Assembly: GCA_037389465.1 (NCBI GenBank)
Contig: JAZARR010000121.1
Location: 682,001-746,000, forward strand
Source: Baylisascaris procyonis
Taxonomy: Eukaryota; Nematoda; Chromadorea; Rhabditida; Ascarididae
Reading direction: 5' to 3'
Length of the DNA: 64,000 nucleotides
Shown here piece by piece: positions 14,201-26,200 of the stretch. The notes under the pieces were generated by a model. It made no database searches, was not told the DNA's origin, and saw only the letters and a program-made list of their open reading frames with translations. The translations under genes and the position numbers were made by a program. Position 1 is the stretch's first letter, and every line of letters starts with the position of its first letter.

Positions 14201-17200
14201 TGAAGTTGTAACCTAAAAACATTATGATCGGAGTAATGATCTTTGTGGGGTACTAAATGTACGCAGGGTCACCCACACTACATTTAAATACAGCCGTTTC
14301 ATGTCGTTATATTTTTATCACCACTTTATTTAGGCATGAAGTTCCAAAATGGAACCAAAAATGCCGACAAAGAAGCATATAGTCGATTTTGTTATTCTTC
14401 CTGACATCAAATTTCTTTTTAAAAAAGCAAAGTCAAATGCGTTGCTTGTTTTTTAAATTCTGTTTAATGTTGTCTTCATTTTGCTCATCCCTACCTTTAT
14501 TAGCCCAACAAATTCAAGCAAACACCAGGGTGAAACGAGTTAAGAGTTCCTTAAATTCACTGTAGAGGAATGAATATAAATCTAATCTTTTTGATGTGAT
14601 ATGTGATTTTTTTTTTGGTCAGTAACGATGTCGTAAATTTTGCTACCGAAAGAAAGGGAGGTAATTTGAAGAAAACTCTAAAAAGGGACTAATAGAATTT
14701 TAAGGAGTTTCTGCAGATCCATGTAACGGGATTGAGCCTCAACATGTGCATTCCACAAACGATATGATGTACTTTCAGCCGTTTTTTGCAGTACATTATA
14801 AGGGATTTATATATCATTTAGTCATTTAGCGGTTTATTTGCTTGCCAAAACATTTTCATATGCTGCTAAAAGTTTATTTTTATTAATTAAATATCGCCTT
14901 AAAAAGTTCACCTTTATTTCGCGATCACCTGAATAGACTAATACTTTTCCCGATTTCTCTTGGTGAGAGTATAACTGAGGAGTCATTTTACATCAGATTC
15001 TGGCTTCCTGTATGAAACAAGGCGAGAAGGAGGAATTTTAATCAATAATTTGCAGTATATTGTATCTCTGCTAAATTTATGGTACAAATAACAGATCTTA
15101 CTTGTGATCATTCGTGACATATGGAATAGATAGAAAAATTCTATTACTTCGAGTTATCGTCTTCTATTACCGCTGGAATGGATGCAGGATGTTTCCGATG
15201 CTGCTTGTTTAATTGCTCCCAAAAGGAAGTGATCACTGCGCTTGCATGTGGGTGCAGAAATGCAAAAAAATGCACAGAACTGTGCGCGTTATATTGTGGA
15301 CATCCACATTTCTTCAGAACAATATCGCCTCAGCATGATAGCATTCTCAACGATTTGACGTTCAGAGCCGCATTGCTTTTAAGCATTTATTTTTTCTAAT
15401 TCATTTTTAGTTGCTAGTGATAGTTTATTCCATTGCTGACCAATTTACTTGTTCGATTCCATATCAATCATCTTTTTGATTAAAAACCTTTGCGATCCTA
15501 TCCGACGCATTAGCTTAGAGGCTTCACAGCAGTTTCGCCGCGAAATATCAGTAAAGAGAAGCACTTATTTGCAAGGTACCGAGTGATATGATTCCAATAA
15601 TCGGATTCAATAGTAGCTCGATCACCTATCCTAGGCAGTTGAGGGGCTGTCAAAAGCAACACTTGAAATGGCACCGATATGAGGTGGTGTTATATTTTGA
15701 ATATCAGTTTATTTCATCTCGCTAGTCTTATAATTAAAATTGAGGATTACAAACAAAGGTATATTCGAATCTTCCACAAATTTTATGAGCATTTAAAGAA
15801 ATCGATGTCCCCCGAATCTTATTAATGCTATTGTATTTGATACATCTGACTGATACACTGAATGCTGCTAAATTGTGTCATGCTCTTGATTCACTACACG
15901 CAATACTTCCGAGTTAATTGTTTTATTCCTTCGGGCGTTTTCGATCTTTTTTTTGTGTTTCTGAAGGATTAAATTGTGATTGGGAACGTGCGTTCATACA
16001 TCTCGTTGTATTGATAAAAAATGAGGTCAGTGTTGATATGAACGCATCACATGACCCACTCAGTTCACCCCTCAAACATCATTTTGCACTAGCCAATTTT
16101 GATGTAATATCTGTGTGCATTCATGCATTCACACTTCAATCGTATGATTTTTAATGATCGCGTTTCCTCTTCATAAACGAATTAAGAGAGCGTTCATTCT
16201 ATTAAATAAAGGCATGACAGCCGTTTGGAGCGAATAGATCAAAACCTGGCTATTATTTGGTATGGTGGCATTCATTAATGCGCTTTGAAGTGTTGTTATT
16301 TTGCATTCTAAGTGGATGAAGAAAGAATTTTAAAGAATCGAGAGTTGTGACACTTGCATCTATTTAAATAAGAGTATACATTTGTCTGGATATTATGGAT
16401 TGTAAAGGAGGAACAACGTAGGTCACCCTCCTTTTCGATGCAAATCTTTTATGATTTTTAAACATTCGGTCGGCTTTTTTCTTTGATTTAGTGGAACTTA
16501 ACGTAGACTTAGACGTCGAGTAAAGATATAAGAAACTATGGGGTGCATGGGAATAAGTTGGTCAGTTCAACAGCAGTAAAAACCCAGGAAAATCTTAACT
16601 TGATGGAATAAAAACACATAATTATGCATCAGTAGTGAGTACCGCAGCTTTTCAAGTATGATTTGTAGCCGCATCTTTCAGTAATTCCGGATGTGACGAT
16701 AAAAATTGATTAATTTAGGTCTGGCATGCGAAGTTTTCAGGTATCTCGTGATGGTTATGATAATTGTGAACTACGTAACGAGAGGCTCATCGGTGTCTGT
16801 CAGAATGCTGAAGCGCAATCGTCTATAAGCATCGTTTTTCGCGACTTTTCACCACTGCCTGGGGCACTCGAATTCAAGCCTGGACACAGTTATTATATCA
16901 TAAGTTCGTTGGAATTTTTCTGTCATTTCCCTTTATTTGCTTAACTTTTGTGGGCAATTCGGTATAACATTTCACTATTCCCTTCTTATAGCCTTAAGTA
17001 ACGATGCCGTCAACATGTGGAGAATAAGTTAACATATCAATGGAATCACGATCCTATGAACTGCCGATTCAGTGCTTATTTTTTAGTCGATGATGGGATG
17101 GTACTTTAACACGAACGTGAACAGCGAATAGATAGCCTTCTCGACAGTTCGGTTGCAGAGCGTTATTGAGCTTATCGCATTTCCCGTTGAGAAATGCACT

Positions 17201-20200
17201 TTATGGATTGTTGAAAATATTTTTCCTCCAAAAGGTTTATCGTTTACAAGAATGTTGTTTCAAAATGGCACATTGAGAGTAGCTTTTGAAGGGAAACTCA
17301 TTGATGATTTGAATGCAAATTGATTTCATCTGCTGCGCTTTAGTAATGATGAAGTAGATTAGCGATATAGATTCGAGCCATCTTCTGAATTTCACTTAAT
17401 GAAACTTGAAATTTTGACACCTATGTTGTCGATTTCTTGCGTTGCTTTATTGTGAAAATTGTCATCGCTTAGTGAACACACCTCTTTGTTCAAGTGGAAA
17501 TTAAAATCCAAGACATATCGCATACGATCATTTCAATTTCGGGTACAAGTCACTAGTTATTTAATTTTAATTTTAATAGTATTGAATACTCCCTTAGCGG
17601 AGTTATGTTTTATATTATTTTATTCCGATCCAGCAATATTATAATGGTTCATGAATATTCCTCACAATTTTCATTTGTTCATGCAGATGATGAATGCAAC
17701 TGATTGTTAGATTTACATATCTAGAAAGGTGTTCTTTTCTGTTCTACTCATCTGCTGCCAGTGCCATTTAAACGAAGATCTGAAACGTTTTATGGTCAAG
17801 CTGGTAACATTATTGTAGAAAATTGAACGTTTACCATCTATTATATAGATGAAGCAAGCGGTGCTAATGAATAGTAGCATGAGTGCTGATGAGTGAGTAC
17901 TAGCCTGCGAATGTGAAAGGGCATTGCTAAAGGTGAATGCGCAAAAACGATAGCGTTCCCGATGGCGGCTGCCACCACATGGCGCCCATATGTAAATGTG
18001 GCCTTTCAAGAGAGCAATATTAGCGTTTTTCTTGAATATCACCCTCATTTATTTAGCCTGCTTTATCGCATCTTTTTCCTCCCTTCCTTTCCCCCTTCTA
18101 GTGTTCTTCCCTACTGGGCAAGAAATATGGTAAGAAATTAATGGTGGTGCAAATGCTTCGGACTCTTCGCACGTTTTGCCAAATGGGGAAGGGGTGTAGA
18201 TTACGCTTTGGGTATATTGCGTAATATTGCCTATTTCATCCAAAAAATAGGTAAAATGACCTAAGGTTTTCTTAACTTTGGAAGCTGAACAAAGGAGACG
18301 ATTATCCACTATAATTCGTCAATATTTGAAAAAGACAGCATTCCATGGAACATATTGCTCCCTATTAAATGGCTCTAGTGGTGCCCTTTAGCAATAGCGT
18401 AATCTATTTTTTCTTTATAAAGGCATTGAAATAGTCGACGAGCATATAGGTAAATGGCTAACTCAATTGGCACATCGTTCGTATTGAATTATTTCTGAAA
18501 ATTTCCATACTGAAGTCTTTTTTTAACGTCTAGATTTTGGAGGGTAATTTGTCTATCATTGGACGTTATTCGAATACCTCAATGAAACATAAAAGATCAC
18601 TATGATGGTCATTTGTTTGGTGCAGCATCAAGAATGCCGCGTCCAACGAAATAGAATTTAATAGACCCAATTTGCTGATCTAACGACGTTTTTGTGAGCT
18701 GTACGGTTGCATAATGCTTCGTATGAGTCACAAAGGAAAACGAAATGATGAGAGATGAGGGTTTGTGGTTGTGGCCTGTATGCGATGATGGGTTCACATC
18801 TGCCAGTCAAACGTTAACCATCCGCAAAGGTCAATTCGTTAAGGTTGCCAGCATTGGATATTGAAGCCTTTTGTTGTTCGCTAAACAAGACGATACAAAC
18901 ATGGGGGTGGAGAAGAGGTGCGGGGGGGGGGGGGGTGGGACATGGATAAGCAGTTGAAAATCTCATCGGTGAAGCATCTCTGCACGGAACGCATTCCAAA
19001 ATTTTATCTACATAATAGAAGTTTTCAACTCCGGATGCATCGTTATTGATTCAAATGAAATCCACGTGATGCATGTTTAGGACGTGCTTAGACTCATTTT
19101 GAACTGCAGCTCTGAAAGTCCAATATTGTTTACACTTTCACAATTGAACGTTTGTATACGAAACTTTGCACGATAGAATTTTGGCGTTACGGAGATCTAC
19201 ACCTTGGAACTTAAATCACGAGGACTTTTTTCTGCCAAATTTAAGCTATACGAAGTTGCTCCTTATCAATTTATGCAACGGAAGCGTGTCTTATGAAACC
19301 AATGGGGTATTTTTCCTGCCAACAAACGCGCCATAGTGTGGTTTGTTACCCCATCGGTTTTATAGCACCCCATGGGTTTTTAGTACAATTTAACCCATGG
19401 GTTCTGTAGTAAAATTTACCCCATAGGTTTTTTAGTACAAATTACTTCGTTAGTTTTGTAACACAGGTATTTATAAGGTGTCTTTTATGTGCATTCAATA
19501 TACGTGCATCTTTTCTAGGATTTTCGCTTCTTTACAGAGCACACAGTTTCATAGTTTCCTGGCGTTTTCTGCCCATTGCGACTTAATGACCAATTGTTTG
19601 CGCCTTCTCTGATGGCTGCCGATTTGTTTAGATTCTCCACTCTTTGAAGAGATGAAAGAGTGATCACAGTTTCGAAAGCTTCTGCACCCTCGTCAGGTAC
19701 GCACACCTGAGTGCACATACCTGACATTGGTGTAAGTTTATTTTCCGGATCGTAAAGAAAACATTTCATCTCATGCGGCTCTGATTTGCCAAATTCAAGG
19801 CATTGATTCTATATTAATTGTTATGAATGAATCCAGAATTGGCAATTCTCATGATAGGATTTAAATTTCGCCTGTTGCTGTAGAAATAGATGCAATCCAG
19901 CTAACTCCCACCCGCTTCAAGATGAAGGAAGGTCTTTTTACGACATTTTAGCCAGTATTTTACTCATTATTTGTTTCTTTTTTTTATATCTCAAATGATT
20001 GGAACTTAAAAGTAAGCTTTTGATCTATTGGAGATTACTAGATTCCTTCCAGTTTTAGTGATGCACGAACAACTTCATTACAGGATTTCAAAATCTTCCT
20101 TTACACTTCCAAAATATAAAATAAAACTTTAGTGAATTGTAATAATCCCCATAAGAGTACTATGTACTCGTGATTTACTGCTTAAACATGAAAAGCTAAC

Positions 20201-23200
20201 TACGTATCTCTCGATTTATCGGAGACAGAGAATAAAACATTTAGAAAGTCTTACTCGTTACATCAAAATGTCGCTAATCTGTATAAGGTACTCTGGAGGA
20301 ATCTTATACTATTCGCTTCCTATCTGAACTCAATAAACCTTTATCTGTCTAATCTATTGAAGGTAAAGAGTAGATTTTTTTAAAGAATTTCTTTCGGTAT
20401 TTTCTATCAAACTGTGTTGTTATCGTCGTTCAAGAAATATAACCTTTATTGATGAACATAAATTGCGGTTACCTGTAATGAGTGCCAAGGTGAACAAATG
20501 ACTTACCGTTGATGTTTTATCTCATCGTTTAATCGCTGTCATACTAATCGTATTTGTTTATTTGTTGCAAATTCATTTATTGCAATTCATTTGTTGCAGT
20601 CTAGCTATTCATCACAACATTTATTCATTGGATTCATTGCAATTATCGACAATTGAGATTGCATGGCCCATTACAAAATTTAAGATTAGCGATGACTAGT
20701 TCATTTCACAACTTAATAATAACGATTAATCGTTATTTAGCTTATAATATTTCAATGAAACTAGTCTACTCGATCAATCTATACCACAACGAGAGATATA
20801 TGTTTAAACTTTACTTCCTACAGATGACCAGACATTAGAAAACATTGCATTCCGAAGTAAAATTTTTTGAAGGAGTTTCTATGAAGTTTTCATGAAGTAT
20901 CGATGCTTTTGTGCAGTATTCCAAGCGCCAGGGCTCGAATTTGGCACAAAGAATAGCTAACCGCATCGGAGGTAGTGCTTCCTTGTCCTCGAATTTATTT
21001 CCTTGTGCAGTTTATTCAAGCGATAGGATATATGTAATGCTTATGTGCTATTTCTTTTAGCAACATCGGATGGCACTGAAGCGGGTATTGACAGAAGGTC
21101 TGGTGGACTATGCATCACAAGGCATATGAAGGTGAAATTTGAGGTGCACTCAGGTAGGTTGGAGGTTACCGTTCTCTTCATCTTTTCGCTACGGTATACC
21201 ACATGGCATTGCTCCATTGTGGACAAATATGTTTTCCAGCGATTGTCCATTATTGAGTTTCTGGGAGAATCAACCTAGCATATACCGTGCGGTATTCTTG
21301 TTGATTTCAATTTATTTGGTCATTCTTGTCCACTTATTTCAGTTATCTTCCGCGCGTTATTGTCCTCCGTTTGCATAATGTAAGCCTTGAGAATGTTTTC
21401 CATTGGTGTAGAAATTGATAGTGCAAAAATATAACGAGCGATATTTGAACTTTATGAAAGGGAATGTTTGTTTCACTGCTGGCAGGTGCCAGTATAGGTG
21501 GACGTATGGGTGCATTTTTATGGGAAAACCAAAGGTGTTAGTAATGGTTGAAGTAAATATGCTCTGAGAAATAGAACCGATAATGTTTAAAATTAAATGC
21601 GGCATTTTAAGGCGGATATAAAAATAGAACTTTAAATTAGTATAAATTAAGGGAACAATGCTGTAAGCAATTTTAAGAAATAAAGTAAGATTTTAGGTGA
21701 ACTGAGACTATAAATGACAGGATTCTACGGGTAAGCGGAAACGCGTTGACCCGCATCATTACTATATCAAGGAGAAATGAAATTCGAGTAGGCCAGTATA
21801 GGGTCAAGGTCAAATTATTTCAGATATTTTAAGTTTTGTGAAGAATCTTGCAACTCTCTTCTAAATAAGCGTATGTCCAGATTTCTACGGTTATGTTTCT
21901 TCTCCTTCTTTTCCTTTATTCTTCGGGGCTAAAATCCTTTCCTGACAAACCATTTAGTAATTTCGTGTGTGCTCGCTCTTCTGCTAAGCCTGTCGCTTTC
22001 AGCAGAATATTTGAAGCGCACCTCAGCTCTAATCGCCAGCGGCAGTAACGATGAAGCAATTATAAATGAACTTGAGCTAACTAGCTAGTAATTATTTGCG
22101 TGGCGTGATATTTGCATAAATTAGGCTAGAATAGGGCTAATAGGAGCATGGATAAGGCCATTTTGGGTCAAGAGAGTCTTAATTGTTTTGCGCTCGACGG
22201 CAGCGCCTCCCTTATTCGGTTGTGAAGTACACGCTTCAGCGGATAATCCTAGGCTATATCCTCATATTCGCATTACATACGCGCATTTCTTATCCACCAA
22301 AAATGAACTAAGCGGATGTGAAAGTGCGGGATCTACCTATATAGTTGTTTTTTCTTTTTTATATTTCAGATAGAACAGAATCTTCAGACGACTATGTCGA
22401 CCCTACCAGTGCTCACCAAAGGCATCGAACACAGTATGTCTTTATTGACGTTGAAAAAGTCGTATCTAAAAAACGACAATTAGAGCATTGGAGCAGACAA
22501 TGTTCAGTCCGCGTTGTTTCTTGTTTAGGTAATAGAAAAGCAATAAATATGAGTACTGGGACATTTGTATAGGCGATTATCAAAAGCTCGGCGTTCATTG
22601 TTTTTGCTCTTTTTTTTGCATTTATATCTTTTAGATTTTATCATAGACCAAAAAACTTACTAGCTTAATGGCTATTTGTTGCTGATGTTAATTAAGATCC
22701 GAATTGTTTATTGCGAAAAACGCAGCTGCAAACTATTTTAGTCATACGTGTTCGTCCGCTTCAAACGTCATTCAAAAGTGCTAATCTCAATAAATAAGTC
22801 GCAAGCAGTCGGTAAAATTGAACTCAAAAGAATTGAGAAAATCATATATTTTAAGGGAAAAGCGAAAACTTGAGGTCTGTTGTATCTGCGGCATTATTTC
22901 CTTTGAAATTTGATGAATGCAAAACTTTTGATCAGGACTTGTGATTTGCCAATATTGTCCAAAATTTCTATAAAACAGTTTTCAAGGAATTAGAAGGGGA
23001 TATGTCCATTCATGGATTGAGTATTCAAGCCATCAATATTTACCAAAACATTTCATGTTTTCTGTATAAACTGAGAGGATAGTTTAAATCAAGTTCCAGG
23101 GATCATCCCGAAGTGTCGACTCCACTCATGTACATAATTCATACGAGTGAATCTTCATCCGAGCACTTTTCTGCCACTGATGGTTAGTTTTGAATGTAGT

Positions 23201-26200
23201 TTATGGTAAGCTATATTGCAAATATATCATTTTAGCTTAAATAAGACATCTGGGCTTCTATTCTTCACAATGCTGTCGGAGGGTTTAAATTCAAGATGAG
23301 CCTTTTTGTATTCAAGGTGAAGTTTATTTTATTATTCTTTTGGCAGATTTTTGAATGTTGTAAATGTGCAAAAAAGAAATAAGTCTAGAAGATTTTTACA
23401 GTGCGCTTTGTTCTGCGAAAACTTTCTACTGCTGAAACAATCACTAGGATGGATTCTTTACTAAATACCTTCTCGGCAAAAGGTTTTATGAGTAACCCCC
23501 AAGAAAGCATTATATTTAATAGCAAGCTTCTACTGAAGAGTGGGAATTTTTTATTTCACGATTTTATGGGTAGGAATCTCTCTTCTAGACTTGCATACAT
23601 TCAAGTGGATGAGGCATTTCAGGTTAAATTTTTACAAAGTAGTGCTTAACATTACTGTAATGCTGTTTTATGTGAGATTTTTGTTCAGTTATGTCATAGA
23701 ATATGTTGATTATGGTGCCTGCTTATCAGACTAATACAAGAGATCGGTCCTAAGGTCTGCTTAATACGGAGCATCATAAGGAATTTTGGCCTTTGGCTAA
23801 CGTTTTCAACCCAGCGAATTGCTCAAGTATGATTCCTTCACGAAAGTGATGATGAGTTGAACCCTCCAGACCTATACTTTTTACTTTTAGTTGGGGCAGG
23901 TTTAATGCAGGTGGGTGAAAAGTGTGTATATGTGCGATTTTTCGTCGGCAGTTGACAAATCGTCGGAGTTGCAGCAGAAATGTTTGTGGTAGCGAATACG
24001 AGTACAATGTAAGCCTTATGCAACAAGAATAAGCAGTGCTGTCAGTGGTCGAGATGGATATAGCGTATGGGGTAAGGGGAGTGTGTGTGTACGCTTCCCT
24101 TAGACGGTGAAATTTGGCCTTTGGTTTGCGGGGGGGGGGGGGAAGGAGAGTTCGATCCATGTGGGGTGTGTATGTGTATGGTATGCTTCTGTTTGTGCGT
24201 AGTAGAGGAGGGACGGGCAAAGCCCCATTTTCGATTTTGTTTGGCGTTTGTGTTGATGGGGGGAGGGGAGGTGTGATGTGTGTGGCGTGCGTGTAGGGGA
24301 GGGGGCAGTGGGTGTGTATATGCGTGTTTGTCTTTTTTGCACGCCGTGGTGTGGTGTGTGTGTATTTTTGCTTGTGTGTGGTTTAGAGGGTGCGAAGCTT
24401 CCCTATGTGTCGGAGCCTGGAGGTTACTGTATGGAGTTGTGATATCCACAACAATGACTATAGGTATACCAAAATGGGGGATCAACAGAGTGACTGCCTC
24501 CGGTTACAGGTGGGGGGGGGGGGGGGGAGCTTCCTCCGCATAGCATAAGTGCTGAAATAATGCTCAGAGATAGTAGAGTTTCGTATCTTCACCTCTACCC
24601 ACATTCGTCATAGTTTCGTACCCTTCCTTTCCTTCCATGTGCCGCCGGTGTTCTTTGTGTTTCTCTTTCTTAGAGAAGTGTTATAGAAGGCTTCAATTCA
24701 ATTAGACGATTGTACAAGAGGTTGTATATCGATGAAGGAATGTGATGAACATAGGTGTGGTGTGTGGGGGGATGGGCTGTGGTGTGGTGCGTTTGATGTT
24801 GTGTTGTTTGATGTGTAATGTGTGGTGCGGGGTATGGTATGGTGTTGTGTCTGGTGGTGTGGTGTGATGCGTGTCTAGCGCGTGGCGTGTGTTCCTGTGT
24901 TGGTGTGATGTCTGTGTGACGTATGCGGTGTGTGGTGCGTGTGGTGTTGTGTTGTGTAGTCTGTGCGCGTGTGTCCGTGTGTCTGTGCTCGCGTGTAAGC
25001 GTCTCTATTTGTGTGAGTGTCTGCGTCTGTGTGTGCTTGTGTATGTCGTGTCTGTGTGTGCCTTCGTGCGCGTGTGTCTGTATGTCTGCGTTTTTCTGTG
25101 TCTCTCTGTGTCTGTGTATGTGTTTCTGAGGCTAGGCATAAGGCCTAAGCCTAATCCTAAGAATGAGCCTGAAGCTAAAACTATGCCTGAGCGTAAGCCA
25201 AAGGATAAGCATAAGCCTGAGCCTAAGACTAAGCCAGAGCCTGAGTCTGAGCTTAAGCCTTAGCCTAAGCATAAGGGTAAGCCTAAGCCTAAGCCTAAGG
25301 CTAAGTCCAAGTCTAAGCATAAGGCTAAGCCTAAGCCTAAGGTGTCTGTATGTGTGTCTGCGTCTATGCATGTCCCTGTCTGTATGTGTCGCATGTGTCT
25401 GTGTGCGTCTGTGTCTGCATGCGTGTGTCTGTGTGTGCCTATTCAGTGTGCGTCTGTTTCTGAGTGTGTGTGCGTGCCTGCGTCTGCGTCGTATATGTGT
25501 ACGTGTGCTTGTCTGTTTGTCTATGCCTGTGTGTGTCCGTGCGTCTGTTTCTGTGTGTCCATGTGTGTTATGTGTAGTGCGTATGTGCGGTGTGGCGTGA
25601 TGGGTCTATGTGGCGTGGTGTGTGTGACCCTTTTCTGTCGTATGTGTGTGGTGTCTGGTGTGTTTGTGGGGGAGGGGGTGTTAGGGGAGCAGCAGCTTGT
25701 CTTGCGATAGGTAGAGAGAGGCGCATCTCCCTGTTCTAACCGGAAATTATATGGCGAGCCCCGAAGGCGCGAGTATGTCGTGTAGTTCTTCGCCTACTTC
25801 TTTGCGAGCGCAGGCGCGAGCATGCTGTAAAGAACTCCACCTGTTGTGTAGTACGTTATACGAACGGCGTGCAAATAACTGTCCGGTACAGGGTAGACCG
25901 AGTATGTGTCGCCGCACGTGGTGCTACGCGCATTATCAACTATATCTCGATTCTTGATGGAGCAGTTTTGATGCGATTTTGGGAGGGCAACTTGGCGTGA
26001 CCTGGGGAAAGGTGTGGCCCACGGGAGGATGTGCGGGGGTTCGGCGAAGCCGCGTGTATGTTGTTGTCCGCCATCATGAGCTGTCCCATGTAATATCTTA
26101 GCTGCAGATGGACCGATTTCTATCTGGGTTTTTTTGCAAAACTTCATGTAAGAGGTGGAAAGTGTAATTCGGTGTTGCTTCACGTAAAAGATGCAAATTA

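Larger units (their letters stand above)
16904..21060 (+). other. ephrin intron 3
   Basis: Bounded by GTTCGT and TTCTTTTAG. It contains a G14 homopolymer (18922-18935), a decayed ACCCCAT-type tandem repeat (about 19345-19470) and an open frame on the opposite strand at 19515-19808. The rest is unremarkable AT-rich sequence. Confidence 0.75.

Noticed and set aside
25132..25600. Leu/Arg- and Lys/Pro-repeat ORFs over the telomere-like tract
   Set aside because: The hexamer period is a multiple of three, so dipeptide-repeat frames arise automatically.
23774..25710. Many 60-148 codon ORFs on both strands in the GT-rich region
   Set aside because: Low-complexity sequence (GTGTG, poly-G, GCCTAA) keeps several frames open at once; composition is repetitive (Cys/Val/Leu or Pro/His/Thr).
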